From JBBDSU01 sp040904825 (lineage in GTDB: Bacteria; Actinomycetota; Nitriliruptoria; Nitriliruptorales; Nitriliruptoraceae), in NCBI GenBank assembly GCA_040904825.1, contig JBBDSU010000058.1:1-64000 (forward strand): a stretch of DNA of 64,000 bases. Direction: 5' to 3'. The notes under the pieces were generated by a model. The model was not told where the DNA came from, searched no databases, and worked only from the letters and a program-made list of their open reading frames with translations. The translations under genes and the position numbers were made by a program. Shown here one piece after another: positions 43,791-52,641 of this stretch. The stretch's first letter is position 1; every line of letters starts with the position of its first letter.

Positions 43791-44423
43791 ATGACCGCTG
43801 CGGTCAAGGTTGCTGTGCTCGATTACAACGCTGGCAATGTGCGCTCTGCTCGACGGGCCTTTGCCGAGGTAGGTACGGACGCACGCATTACCGCTGACGC
43901 TGGCGATGCCGCAGATTGCGATGTGCTGGTGGTCCCCGGAGTGGGACACTTCTCGTCGTGTTTGGCCAACTTGCGGCGTTCTGGACTGCACGATGTGCTC
44001 GGTCAGTGGGTTCAACAGCAGCGACCAGTCTTCGGGATCTGTGTCGGCATGCAACTGTTGTATTCAGCGTCCGAGGAAGGTGATGAACCGGGGCTTGGCT
44101 TGCTACCAGGAAAGGTTGTCCGGTTTCCCACCACCGCCGTCGTTCCACATCTTGGCTGGAACGTTGTTCAGGCGACCCCAGGGCACGCGCAGGATGCGTT
44201 GGTTGCAGGTGTCGATAGGCGTCGCTGCTATTTCACCCACTCGTATTACGCCGTGCCTGATGATGCCACCCATGTCGTGGCGACAAGCACCTACGGCGAC
44301 GCGAATTTTCCCTGTCTTGTAAGGGAAGGATCGGTCGTCGGGACCCAATTTCACCCGGAGAAGTCCGGTCGCGTCGGCATGCGCCTTCTCGAGAATTGGG
44401 TGACTCAGCTACGAGAGGACTGA
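43791..44423 (+). CDS. hisH: Imidazole glycerol phosphate synthase, glutaminase subunit
   Basis: Releases ammonia for HisF. The 210 residues contain DYNAGNVRSARRA, the nucleophile Cys84 in FGICVGMQLL, and the His/Glu pair in GTQFHPEKSG. It lies 7 bases after hisB. HisF, its partner, is two genes downstream. Confidence 0.97.
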   Translation: MTAAVKVAVLDYNAGNVRSARRAFAEVGTDARITADAGDAADCDVLVVPGVGHFSSCLANLRRSGLHDVLGQWVQQQRPVFGICVGMQLLYSASEEGDEPGLGLLPGKVVRFPTTAVVPHLGWNVVQATPGHAQDALVAGVDRRRCYFTHSYYAVPDDATHVVATSTYGDANFPCLVREGSVVGTQFHPEKSGRVGMRLLENWVTQLRED

Positions 44424-44426
44424 CCC

Positions 44427-45155
44427 TTGTTGACCCTATTTCCGGCCGTCGACATCAAGGACGGCAAGGCGGTGCGCCTTACCCAAGGCAAGGCCGATGC
44501 CAGCACCGTGTATGACCTCGACCCGGTTGCTGCGGCCGAACGGTTTGCCGCTGACGGAGCGCAGTGGCTCCACGTGGTCGATCTTGACGCAGCGTTCACA
44601 GGTGAGCCACGCAACCGCCACCTCATCGCCGACATCGTTGCGCGTACGAACTGTCACGTCCAAGCGTCGGGTGGTGTGCGCACCCTTGATGACATCAAAG
44701 CCTCGGTTGATTACGGGGCTCAGCGGATCGTTATCGGCACCATGGCGCTGGCTGACCCGACCTTTGTTGCCGCGGCGCTTGACGCTGTGGGGGACAAGGT
44801 TGCCGTTGGGCTCGATGCTCGCGGCACGACGCTGCAAGCACGCGGATGGACGGAGGAGGCGGGCGACCTGTTCGAAGCGCTTGAACGGTTCACTGCGATG
44901 GGAGTGTCGCGGTTTGTCTACACCGACGTGGCGCGTGATGGCATGTTGCAAGGGCCTAACATTGACATGCTTCGCCAGGTCGCCGATGCGACGTCTGCGG
45001 CCGTGACCGCGTCGGGCGGCGTGAGCAATCTCGATGACCTTGATGCACTGGCGCAATGCCACGAAAGGGTTGATGCTGTCATCGTCGGCAAAGCGATCTA
45101 CAGCGGAGCGTTCAACGTTGCGTCGGCGTTGGCTCGATTGACGCCCACACCATGA
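44427..45155 (+). CDS. hisA: Phosphoribosyl isomerase HisA, PriA-like
   Basis: Isomerises ProFAR in histidine synthesis; in actinobacteria lacking trpF the homologue PriA also serves tryptophan synthesis. The 242 residues form a TIM barrel with the catalytic Asp9 (FPAVDI) and Asp167 (YTDVARDG). Arg17 (AVRLTQGKA) and the QARGW segment (Arg139, Trp141) followed by EEAGDLFEALER match the PriA arrangement better than plain HisA. The trp genes 3 kb downstream include no trpF or trpD. The start is TTG at 44427 or 44430 with GAGAGG upstream. Confidence 0.93.
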   Translation: MLTLFPAVDIKDGKAVRLTQGKADASTVYDLDPVAAAERFAADGAQWLHVVDLDAAFTGEPRNRHLIADIVARTNCHVQASGGVRTLDDIKASVDYGAQRIVIGTMALADPTFVAAALDAVGDKVAVGLDARGTTLQARGWTEEAGDLFEALERFTAMGVSRFVYTDVARDGMLQGPNIDMLRQVADATSAAVTASGGVSNLDDLDALAQCHERVDAVIVGKAIYSGAFNVASALARLTPTP

Positions 45156-46018
45156 CACCAGTATCACGCCCTCACAGCGACGATCATCCGGACGTCACCG
45201 GACCTGACGTGGCTGCCGATGGAGTATCAACCAGCCAACGTTCCGAGCTGGCTATTCGCGTCATTCCGTGCCTCGACGTCACTGATGGGCGCGTGGTCAA
45301 GGGCATCAACTTTGTTGACCTGCGCGATGCAGGTGACCCGGTCGCCATGGCGTCGGTGTACGACGACGAAGGAGCTGACGAGCTCGTCTTCCTTGATATC
45401 ACTGCGTCAAGCGATGGGCGTCGCACAATGGTCGACGTCGTCGAGCAAGTCGCTGACCAGGTCTCCATTCCCTTCGCCGTTGGCGGAGGTCTGCGCACCG
45501 TCGACGATGCTCGGGAGATGCTGCGGGCTGGCGCTGACAAGATCGCGTTCAACACGGCGGCCGTGAACGACCCCTCCGTGTTGTCGGCAACCGCTGCAGC
45601 AGTGGGCTCTCAGTCTCTGGTTGTCGCAGTGGACGCCAGGCGGCGGATCCCTGTCGACGCTGACCAAGGCTGGGAGTTGACGATCCACGGTGGACGGACA
45701 TCAACCGGCTTGGACGCGGTCGCGTGGTGTATCGAGGCCGTTGAGCGCGGTGCCGGCGAGATCCTGCTGACGTCGATGGATCAGGATGGCACCAAGGCGG
45801 GATTCGATCTCGAACTCATCCGACGCATTACCGCTGCTGTGTCCGTGCCGGTGATCGCCAGTGGCGGGGCCGGGACGGCCGCGCATTGCGTTGAAGCTGC
45901 CAATGCTGGTGCGTCTGCTGTGCTCGCGGCGTCGATCTTCCATTTCGGCGAACTGAGCATTGCCGAGGTGAAGCGCGATCTGGCCGCGGCTGGCATCACC
46001 GTCCGCATCGACGACTGA
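45152..46018 (+). CDS. hisF: Imidazole glycerol phosphate synthase, cyclase subunit
   Basis: Forms the imidazole ring with HisH. The 288 residues include the catalytic Asp in VIPCLDVTDGRVVKG and VVAVDARRR, AVGGGLRTVDDARE, and SMDQDGTKAGFDLEL. ATG 45152 overlaps hisA (ATGA) and gives ~33 extra N-terminal residues, Asp/Pro/Ser-rich, before the usual start of the barrel. No good downstream start exists, so the extension is probably translated. The his block on this strand stops here; hisI lies 1.7 kb away beyond a minus-strand gene. Confidence 0.95.
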   Translation: MTPVSRPHSDDHPDVTGPDVAADGVSTSQRSELAIRVIPCLDVTDGRVVKGINFVDLRDAGDPVAMASVYDDEGADELVFLDITASSDGRRTMVDVVEQVADQVSIPFAVGGGLRTVDDAREMLRAGADKIAFNTAAVNDPSVLSATAAAVGSQSLVVAVDARRRIPVDADQGWELTIHGGRTSTGLDAVAWCIEAVERGAGEILLTSMDQDGTKAGFDLELIRRITAAVSVPVIASGGAGTAAHCVEAANAGASAVLAASIFHFGELSIAEVKRDLAAAGITVRIDD

Positions 46019-46097
46019 GCGGCATCGCAGCGTCGGCAGGGGCGTCGTCGGCGCGCCGCTTTAGAAAGGCGGACCTGGCCGCGCCGGTTCCGAGTGA

Positions 46098-46138
46098 CAT
46101 GCATTGCGCGGCACTGGGGCATGCATTGCGCGGCACTG
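46098..46138. repeat. Two tandem copies of a 19-bp sequence
   Basis: CATGCATTGCGCGGCACTG occurs at 46098-46116 and 46120-46138, identical, with a 22-bp period. It lies in the gap between convergent hisF and the DUF2510 gene. No third copy is visible and it is not a hairpin; the role is unknown. Confidence 0.92.
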
Positions 46139-46162
46139 CGGATTACCAATCGATCGCCGTCG

Positions 46163-47380
46163 TCAACTACGGCCGAACAGTTGGTCGAAGAACGCTGATT
46201 GGAACTGCTGTGAACAGGAACGCGCGTCTCCAGTCTGGTCGATGCACGCTGCTAATTCATTGATGCCGAATCCGGATTGCTGGACCACCCACACAAACAG
46301 CACCGTGATGGCCGCACCAAGGATCATGCCAGCTGCCCCGGTCATCAGACCGGTCGTCGCTGTGCCCTTTCCCATTCCCGAACGCTTGCCTCTGCGCCGA
46401 CCGATAAGCCCTAACACGACGGCGCCAAGTCCTAATGGCACAGCAATCATCCCCACGAAGGGGACAAGAGCGACCAACGCAGCGACCACACCGAGAATGA
46501 GCGCTGCTACTGCCGGGCCGTTACCTAACGAGTCTCGGCGCGTGCCAGCCGACGATTGAGCGCCGGCTTTCTTGGCGGTGCGCCGGGTCTTCTTGGCGTT
46601 GCCGGCAGCATCCTGGGCTTCGTTGTCCGATGGGCGCGCGCCGGCCGCGGGCTGAAACGACGGTTCGGTTGGGTCGCCGTCTGCTGCGACCTCGGGACGG
46701 GTGCCGTCTGCGGTGCCGGAGGCTGGGTCATCTCCGTCGTGTTGCAACGGCGGAGGTTCCACCAGGGCGCTGGCAGCATCCTGAGGTGAGGTGGAGTCAT
46801 CGTCGGCGGCGGGTGTGGTGGTGTCCTGAGTATCGGTGTCGTCCGCTGCGCCTGGAGCCGGTTGATCGACGGCATACAGATGGGAACCTGTCGCGGAACC
46901 TTCGTCGGCAGGTGCGCTTTCGGCGGAGACGGAAGTCGAAGGCTCACTCGAGGTTGACGCTGGTGTGGCCTGTTCTGCGGAAGGGGTGGTTGCGGCATCA
47001 GCTTCGGGTGCATCGCCACCTGAAGCATCCGAGGCCGGCGCATCCCCGATGGATGGTGCTGGCGCGTGAACCGTCGAGGCGTCGGGTGCTGGGTCGGTGC
47101 CAGTGGTTTGTGTGGGGCCTTCAGCCGCAGCAGGAGTTGCGGTTTGCGTTTCGGTTTGGGCTGCAGGCTGTGTCGCTTGCGCTGCGGGTTGCGTTGGTTG
47201 CTCGACGCTGGATGCCTGGGCAGGCGCCTGCTGGCCGGAGGCGGCGGCCGGGCGGCCATCGAGGGGATCGATGGCCCGTTGGCCAGCGTTGGCGACATGT
47301 TCAGTCCAGCGCTGACCGTCCCAGTAGCGGTACTCGTGCCGTCCAGTCGGGTCCGGATGCCAGGCTGCGGGAATGCTCAC
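46163..47380 (-). CDS. DUF2510 membrane protein with long disordered linker
   Basis: About 405 residues, three parts. Residues ~3-30 are a DUF2510 module (AAWHPDPTGRHEYRYWDGQR, then WTEHV). Residues ~35-285 are low complexity, rich in Ala, Pro, Thr, Asp and Gln, and surely disordered. The last ~120 residues have two hydrophobic hairpins (GPAVAALILGVVAALVALVP and TGLMTGAAGMILGAAITVLF), a DUF4190-like region, and a short tail with two Cys. The start is GTG 47380, five bases after GAGGAGG (47386-47392); the frame is open 19 codons further upstream without a better signal. The function is unknown. It lies against the his genes. Confidence 0.82.
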   Translation of the reverse strand: MSIPAAWHPDPTGRHEYRYWDGQRWTEHVANAGQRAIDPLDGRPAAASGQQAPAQASSVEQPTQPAAQATQPAAQTETQTATPAAAEGPTQTTGTDPAPDASTVHAPAPSIGDAPASDASGGDAPEADAATTPSAEQATPASTSSEPSTSVSAESAPADEGSATGSHLYAVDQPAPGAADDTDTQDTTTPAADDDSTSPQDAASALVEPPPLQHDGDDPASGTADGTRPEVAADGDPTEPSFQPAAGARPSDNEAQDAAGNAKKTRRTAKKAGAQSSAGTRRDSLGNGPAVAALILGVVAALVALVPFVGMIAVPLGLGAVVLGLIGRRRGKRSGMGKGTATTGLMTGAAGMILGAAITVLFVWVVQQSGFGINELAACIDQTGDARSCSQQFQSAFFDQLFGRS

Positions 47381-47766
47381 CACGTCCTCCTCGGTGCCCT
47401 TATCGCGTGGCCGCGTGCCGTCGGGTCCATCGGCCATCAGGTGTTGGGCCTGATGGTCACACTCAATGATCGTCCGGTGTCGGCACGTTCACGTCAAGCG
47501 CCCCACCTTACCCCGGCAAGCGGCCAGGCACGTTGACATCGTGGCGAATGGGGATTCGAGCGGGTGAAGGTCCCGGGCGGTCGCTCACCGGGATGTGGAC
47601 TGGTTACGCTCGTCGGGTCCGCCGTTGGTCGGCTTGTCGTTCGCTGATGGTCGCACTGGTCAACGTCGTGCCCACGGTCCGTACGTGCCAGAGCAAGCAT
47701 GACAGCCATGTGGACAGAGCCGCTGGTGCCCAGTTGCCAGACGGTCAGAAGAGGAGATGGGGCACC
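47381..47766. other. Divergent intergenic region
   Basis: About 386 bases between the minus-strand DUF2510 gene and hisI, with promoters expected in both directions. A perfect TTGACA lies at 47533-47538 on the plus strand, but no good -10 follows at 16-18 bases. The frame of hisI stays open through part of this region; I see no support for coding upstream of 47767. Confidence 0.5.
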
Positions 47767-48186
47767 ATGGAGCAGCAGCCGGGTGGTGACCAACGTGGCA
47801 GCAACGAATCTGATCCGCTGCCCGTTGCCTCTGGTTGCACCGATGTAGCGACGATCGATGACGTTTCGTTCGACGGGGCAGGATTGGCCGCGGCGATCGT
47901 GGTGCAGCACGATTCCCACGAAGTGTTGATGGTGGCGTGGATGAACCGCGAGGCGCTTGAGGCAACATTGAGGACCGGCGAGACCGTGTTTTGGAGTCGT
48001 TCACGTCAAGAGCTGTGGCACAAGGGCGCGACGTCAGGCAACACCCAGCGTGTCATCGGCATTGCGCTCGATTGCGACGGTGATGCTCTCCTTATTCACG
48101 TGGATCAAGGCGAGGGTGTTGCCTGCCACACAGGCCAGCGCACGTGTTTCCACCGCGCCCTGTCAATGAGCCAGGGCACGCCATGA
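47767..48186 (+). CDS. hisI: Phosphoribosyl-AMP cyclohydrolase
   Basis: Opens the ring of PR-AMP, third step of histidine synthesis. The 139 residues from ATG 47767 (GAGGAG about 10 bases upstream) include AWMNREALEATLRTGETVF, WSRSRQELWHKGATSGN, DCDGDALLIHVDQ and the zinc-site GVACHTGQRTCFHR. No HisE (pyrophosphohydrolase) domain is fused. It overlaps trpE by 4 bases, so hisI is transcribed with the trp genes rather than with hisF. Confidence 0.95.
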   Translation: MEQQPGGDQRGSNESDPLPVASGCTDVATIDDVSFDGAGLAAAIVVQHDSHEVLMVAWMNREALEATLRTGETVFWSRSRQELWHKGATSGNTQRVIGIALDCDGDALLIHVDQGEGVACHTGQRTCFHRALSMSQGTP

Positions 48187-49712
48187 CAGCATCGGAACCG
48201 TTGGTGAAGCCTTCGCGGCGCGAGTTTCGTCAACTGGCAGCAGATCACGGCCTGGTGCCCGTCCGACGAGAGTTGCTCGCTGATCTTGAAACTCCCCTGT
48301 CGGTCTACGCCAAACTGTCTGGCGACGGCCCAAGCTTCCTCTTGGAATCCGCCGAACATGGCGAACGCTGGGGGCGCTTCTCGTTCATAGGTGTCGATCC
48401 GTTTCTCGTGTTGCGAAGCAGGGACGGTGTGGTGCGTTGGGACGGCATACCCCCAGGCGAGGCTGCAAATGCATCTGGCGCGTTCAATGCTCTGGCTGCA
48501 GCAACCGAGGCATTTCGCGCACCTCCACTCGATGACGTCCCGCTGCATGGTGGTGCTGTCGGTTACGTCGGGTACGACGCGGTGCGCGAGATCGAACGGA
48601 TTCCGGCGACAGGGCGCGACGACTTGGGCGTCGACGACGTTGTCATGATGTTCCCGCGAACTGTCGTTGCGCTCGACCACTTGCGACAGGTCTTGACAGT
48701 TGTAGAGAACGTGGTTACCGCGGATGTCCCTGATAGCGATGTGGACGCGCTCTACGACGCCGCTATGGCATCGCTCGACAGAGTGGTCGCGCGGCTAGGA
48801 GGGCCACTACGACAACTCGCTCCCGTACCACCGCCGGTGCGCCGCCAACCCGATCGGGCGCCATCGAACCTTGCCGACGGCGACTACGAGCAGATGGTCG
48901 AGCGGGTCAAAGAGCACATCTATGCGGGTGACACTTTTCAGACGGTGGTCAGTCAACGGTTTGTTCTCCCCACAGCAGCTAGCGCATTCGAGATCTATCG
49001 AGCCCTCCGCGTCATCAATCCGTCGCCGTACCTGTATCTCGTTGATGTCGGCGACGCGCAGGTCGTAGGCTCGTCTCCAGAAGCGCTTGTCCAAGTCCAC
49101 GGCCGACGGGTTGAAACCTGGCCCATTGCAGGTACCCGACGCCGAGGCGTCTCAGCAGAAGAAGATCGGACGTTGGCCAGCGAACTGCTGGCTGACGAAA
49201 AGGAACGCGCTGAACATGTCATGCTGGTCGACCTGGCGCGCAACGACTTGGGGCGCGTCTGTGAAATCGGGAGCGTAACGGTCGACGAGATGATGGAAGT
49301 CCAGCGGTTCAGCCATGTGATGCACCTGACGAGTTCGGTCAGCGGAACGTTGAAGGAGAGTCTGGGTCCCGTCGATGTACTGAAGGCGACCTTCCCGGCT
49401 GGCACCGTGTCGGGTGCACCCAAAGTGCGTGCGATGCAGATCATCGATGACCTGGAGCCCACGCGTCGAGGGCCTTACGCTGGCGCGGTCGGCTACATCG
49501 ATTTTGCCGGGAATCTCGACACTTGCATCACCATCAGGACGGTTGTGATCAAAGACGGTCACGCTTTCGTTCAGGCAGGGGCCGGCATTGTGGCTGATTC
49601 GATGCCGGCAGCCGAAGAACAAGAAACGCGCAGCAAGGCTGATGCGGTGCTGGCCGCGATCCATGCTGCTGAAGAAATGCATCGCGTCCAGGCCATTGGC
49701 CACGACGATTAG
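48183..49712 (+). CDS. trpE: Anthranilate synthase component I
   Basis: Makes anthranilate from chorismate. The 509 residues include the inhibitor-binding LLES element near residue 55 (FLLESAEHGERWGRFSFIG). The catalytic domain follows: YLYLVDVGDAQVVGSSPEAL, WPIAGTRRRG, HVMLVDLARNDLGRVCEIG, HLTSSVSGTLKE, and PAGTVSGAPKVRAMQIIDDL. ATG 48183 overlaps hisI. The glutaminase subunit (trpG) and trpD are not in the window. No trp leader peptide is visible. Confidence 0.96.
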   Translation: MTASEPLVKPSRREFRQLAADHGLVPVRRELLADLETPLSVYAKLSGDGPSFLLESAEHGERWGRFSFIGVDPFLVLRSRDGVVRWDGIPPGEAANASGAFNALAAATEAFRAPPLDDVPLHGGAVGYVGYDAVREIERIPATGRDDLGVDDVVMMFPRTVVALDHLRQVLTVVENVVTADVPDSDVDALYDAAMASLDRVVARLGGPLRQLAPVPPPVRRQPDRAPSNLADGDYEQMVERVKEHIYAGDTFQTVVSQRFVLPTAASAFEIYRALRVINPSPYLYLVDVGDAQVVGSSPEALVQVHGRRVETWPIAGTRRRGVSAEEDRTLASELLADEKERAEHVMLVDLARNDLGRVCEIGSVTVDEMMEVQRFSHVMHLTSSVSGTLKESLGPVDVLKATFPAGTVSGAPKVRAMQIIDDLEPTRRGPYAGAVGYIDFAGNLDTCITIRTVVIKDGHAFVQAGAGIVADSMPAAEEQETRSKADAVLAAIHAAEEMHRVQAIGHDD

Positions 49713-49749
49713 CATCACAACACGCTGCTCTGACTCTCGATGACGACAG

Positions 49750-50565
49750 ATGGTGAACGCAATGCCGACGTATCTCGATGACCTGGTTGCCGGTGCACGG
49801 CGTCGCGTCGATGCGGCGGTTGCGCGTGAATCGATTGAACAATTGCGGTTTCGTGCCGACAAGCGGGTGCTGCCGCCATCGTTTCGGTCTGCGCTGCAGG
49901 GGCCGGGTGTGGCAGTCATCGCCGAAATCAAGCGAGCGTCACCCTCGCGTGGGCCCTTGGCGCTGGACATTGTGGCGGCAGAGTTGGCTGCCGTGTACCG
50001 AGATGCCGGGGCAGCGGCGATTTCGGTTCTGACCGAGCCTGACGGCTTCAAGGGTTCGCTCGACGATCTCATCGACGTGGCTTCGGTTGGCGTTGCGGCG
50101 CTCCGCAAGGATTTCATCGTCGATGCGTATCAGGTCTGGGAGGCCAGGGACGCAGGTGCCGCTGCGGTGTTGCTCATCGTGGCAGCGCTCGATGATCGGA
50201 TGCTTGCGACGCTGCTGGCTGAGGCGAAGGCAGCGGGCCTTGACGTGCTCGTTGAAGCACACGATGAACGTGAGGTAGAAGCTGCGCTTGCAGCGGGTGC
50301 CGACATCATCGGGATCAACGCGAGGGATCTGCGCACCTTCGAGATTGACCGCACGGCCTTCGCGCGCTTGCGCCAGCGCGTCCCACCAGAAGTTGTGACG
50401 GTGGCTGAGTCAGGGGTGCGAGATGCAGACGATGTAGTCCGCCATGCTCGCGAAGGTGCAGATGCCGTCCTTATCGGTGAGGCGCTCGTGTCGTCGGATG
50501 ATCCCGGCGCCGCACTGGCGCGGCTGGTCGCGGCGGGTCGCGTAGATGAAGCGGTGCAGCGGTGA
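49750..50565 (+). CDS. trpC: Indole-3-glycerol phosphate synthase
   Basis: TIM-barrel enzyme of tryptophan synthesis. The 271 residues include VIAEIKRASPSRGPL, ISVLTEPDGFKGS, ALRKDFIVDAYQVWEARDAG, GINARDLRTFEID and VAESGVRDADDV. It is monofunctional, with no trpF fusion. ATG 49750 or the in-frame ATG at 49762 (MPTYLDDLVAG) may be the start; the second fits the family better. Confidence 0.95.
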   Translation: MVNAMPTYLDDLVAGARRRVDAAVARESIEQLRFRADKRVLPPSFRSALQGPGVAVIAEIKRASPSRGPLALDIVAAELAAVYRDAGAAAISVLTEPDGFKGSLDDLIDVASVGVAALRKDFIVDAYQVWEARDAGAAAVLLIVAALDDRMLATLLAEAKAAGLDVLVEAHDEREVEAALAAGADIIGINARDLRTFEIDRTAFARLRQRVPPEVVTVAESGVRDADDVVRHAREGADAVLIGEALVSSDDPGAALARLVAAGRVDEAVQR

Positions 50566-50632
50566 GACGAGCCAACTCGCTGCGTGACGTGCTGTGTCTC
50601 GCACCACGTGTCAACACGGACTGGAATTGACC

Positions 50633-51671
50633 ATGGACGTTGGAAGTCTTGCCGGCGGGCAAAGCAGTCCTACCTCTTCAGATGGCTACTTTGGTCGGTT
50701 CGGAGGGCAGTATGTCCCGGANNNNNNNNNNNNNNNNNNNNNNNNNNNNNNNNNNNNNNNNNNNNNNNNNNNNNNNNNNNNNNNNNNNNNNNNNNNNNNN
50801 NNNNNNNNNNNNNNNNNNNNNCTTCGGCCTCCAATGCACCGTCTATATGGGCGCCGAAGATTGTCGTCGCCAGCGGCTGAACGTCGTGCGCATGCAACTG
50901 CTCGGCGCCGAAGTGGTACCGGTCACGAGCGGGACCCAAACACTCAAGGACGCCATCAACGAAGCGATGCGCGATTGGGTCACCAACGTCGCGACAACGC
51001 ACTACCTGATCGGATCGGCCATGGGGCCGCATCCGTTCCCCACCATCGTACGTGAACTGCAGAAGATCATTTCCATTGAGACCGCTGCGCAATTCGCCGA
51101 ACAAGCCGGTGGGATGCCGGACGCAGTGGTGGCGTGCGTTGGGGGCGGGTCGAACGCAATCGGATCGTTTGCCCACTGGATCGAAACCGAAGAGGTCAGA
51201 TTGGTCGGCGTCGAGGCCGCGGGCGAAGGTGTGGGCAGTGGCCGCTCTGCCGCGACGATCAGCGAGGGTCGCGAGGCGGTGCTGCACGGGTCACGATCGA
51301 TTGTGCTGGTTGACGACGATGGGCAGGTCCTGCCTGCCCACTCAGTCTCTGCAGGTCTGGATTATCCCGGCGTGGGACCAGAGCATGCGTGGCTGGCGTC
51401 GACAGGCCGAGCACTCTACTTCAGCGCGACCGATCAAGATGCCTTGCACGGTTTTCGACGAACCTGCGAACTCGAAGGGATCATCCCTGCCTTGGAGCCG
51501 GCACATGCCGTGGGTTGGGTGCTGGCACACGGCAAGTCGGAGTTGGGCGAGGGTGCTCGCATTGTGGTGACGATGTCTGGCAGGGGTGACAAGGATGTCG
51601 ACGAAGTGGTCGAAGTCGCCGGTTGGGATGTCGGTGTTGATCGTGCTTTCGAGGCACGCAAGGGAAGGTGA
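50633..51671 (+). CDS. trpB: Tryptophan synthase beta subunit (interrupted by an assembly gap)
   Basis: PLP enzyme joining indole and serine. ATG 50633 starts a frame reading MDVGSLAGGQSSPTSSDG then YFGRFGGQYVPE, the conserved TrpB N-terminus, into 100 N at 50722. After the gap another frame reads FGLQCTVYMGAEDCRRQRLN through CVGGGSNAIGSF and SAGLDYPGVGPEHAWL to VTMSGRGDKD and the stop. Compared with E. coli TrpB about 105-110 residues are missing, including the PLP Lys of the HKTN motif, so the real gap is nearer 320 bp. The frame on both sides fits a gap divisible by 3. The gene is probably intact. Confidence 0.93.
50722..50821. other. Assembly gap (100 N) in trpB
   Basis: Exactly 100 N. 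Homology suggests that about 320 bases are missing, so the N count does not represent the real length. Confidence 0.98.
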
Positions 51672-51675
51672 CCAG

Positions 51676-52548
51676 ATGGCCACGACAAAGCTCCCATCGT
51701 CCAGTGGCCCTGCCGTCGCTGCTGAAGCAGGCGATCGAGCGCGGCCAGGCGCGGGTGTGGCTGCTATCGAAGCGGCGTTTGCTCAGGCGTCGAGCGAAGG
51801 CCGGGCTGCGCTGATCACCTACTTGACGGCCGGTTATCCCGACGACGCGACGTCGGAAGCGTGTTTTGCTGCAGCCGTTGAGAGCGGTGCTGACATCATT
51901 GAGGTCGGACTTCCGTTTTCGGATCCGATGATGGATGGACCGATCATTCAGGCCGCTAACCAAGCGGTCCTGGATCGCGGTGCGACCGTTGAATCACTGC
52001 TTGATCTGGTGGAGGGGATGCGCGCGCTGGAGGTCCCTAAAGTTGCGATGACCTATGTGACGATTGCCGATACCCGGGGCTATGCACGATTTGCGCGTGA
52101 GTGCGCGGAATCTGGGATCGCCGGGGTCATCCTTCCCGATCTTCCGGTCGTCGAGGCATCGGCATGGCGGTCGGAGGCCATCCAGCACGGGTTGGCAACG
52201 GTGTTCATGGCGTCATCGGTATCAACCGACGAGCGCCTCGCCGCGATCGCTGAAGCGTCGACGGGTTGGATCTATGCAGCAGGACTTCTTGGCGTTACCG
52301 GGGTGAAAGAAGTTGCCTACGACGAATCCCGCATACTCGTCGAGCGTGTGCGGCGGTTCAGCGAGTTGCCTGTCGCCGTCGGCATGGGTGTCAAAGACCG
52401 CCGATCAGCTGCAGAGGTGGCCTCGTTCTCTGATGGAGTGATCGTCGGATCTGCGATTGTCCAGGCGATCGGTGACGGCGATCCTGCCAAGGCCCCCAGC
52501 CGTGTCGGCGCCTTGGTGCGCGAACTTCGAACCGGCGTCGCTGGCTGA
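51676..52548 (+). CDS. trpA: Tryptophan synthase alpha subunit
   Basis: Cleaves indole-3-glycerol phosphate and passes indole to TrpB. The 290 residues from ATG 51676 (4 bases after the trpB stop, with AAGG upstream) include a ~30-residue low-complexity extension. The barrel follows: ALITYLTAGYPDD, IEVGLPFSDPMMDGPIIQAA with the catalytic Glu, GVILPDLPV, YAAGLLGVTGVKE and VGMGVKDRRSAAEV. A strong terminator follows. Confidence 0.96.
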   Translation: MATTKLPSSSGPAVAAEAGDRARPGAGVAAIEAAFAQASSEGRAALITYLTAGYPDDATSEACFAAAVESGADIIEVGLPFSDPMMDGPIIQAANQAVLDRGATVESLLDLVEGMRALEVPKVAMTYVTIADTRGYARFARECAESGIAGVILPDLPVVEASAWRSEAIQHGLATVFMASSVSTDERLAAIAEASTGWIYAAGLLGVTGVKEVAYDESRILVERVRRFSELPVAVGMGVKDRRSAAEVASFSDGVIVGSAIVQAIGDGDPAKAPSRVGALVRELRTGVAG

Positions 52549-52581
52549 GCCAGGCCGGGATCAGGCCTCACTGTCGGATAG

Positions 52582-52638
52582 CGATGCGTGCGCGGTACAG
52601 TCGCACCGCTGATAGCGGTGACCAGCGCATCGTTTTTT
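52582..52638 (+). terminator. Rho-independent terminator of the his-trp operon
   Basis: An outer stem CGATGCG (52582-52588) with CGCATCG (52626-52632) encloses an inner hairpin CACCGC (52604-52609) with GCGGTG (52615-52620). Six T follow at 52633-52638. It begins 34 bases after trpA and ends 3 bases before the tRNA gene. Confidence 0.8.
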
Positions 52639-52641
52639 CAT

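Noticed and set aside
47533..47766. Longer hisI protein from an upstream start
   Set aside because: The extra 78 codons are Arg-rich, not conserved, and ATG 47767 has its own GAGGAG.
48100..48200. Trp attenuator or leader peptide before trpE
   Set aside because: trpE overlaps hisI by 4 bases; there is no room for a leader and no Trp-codon run.
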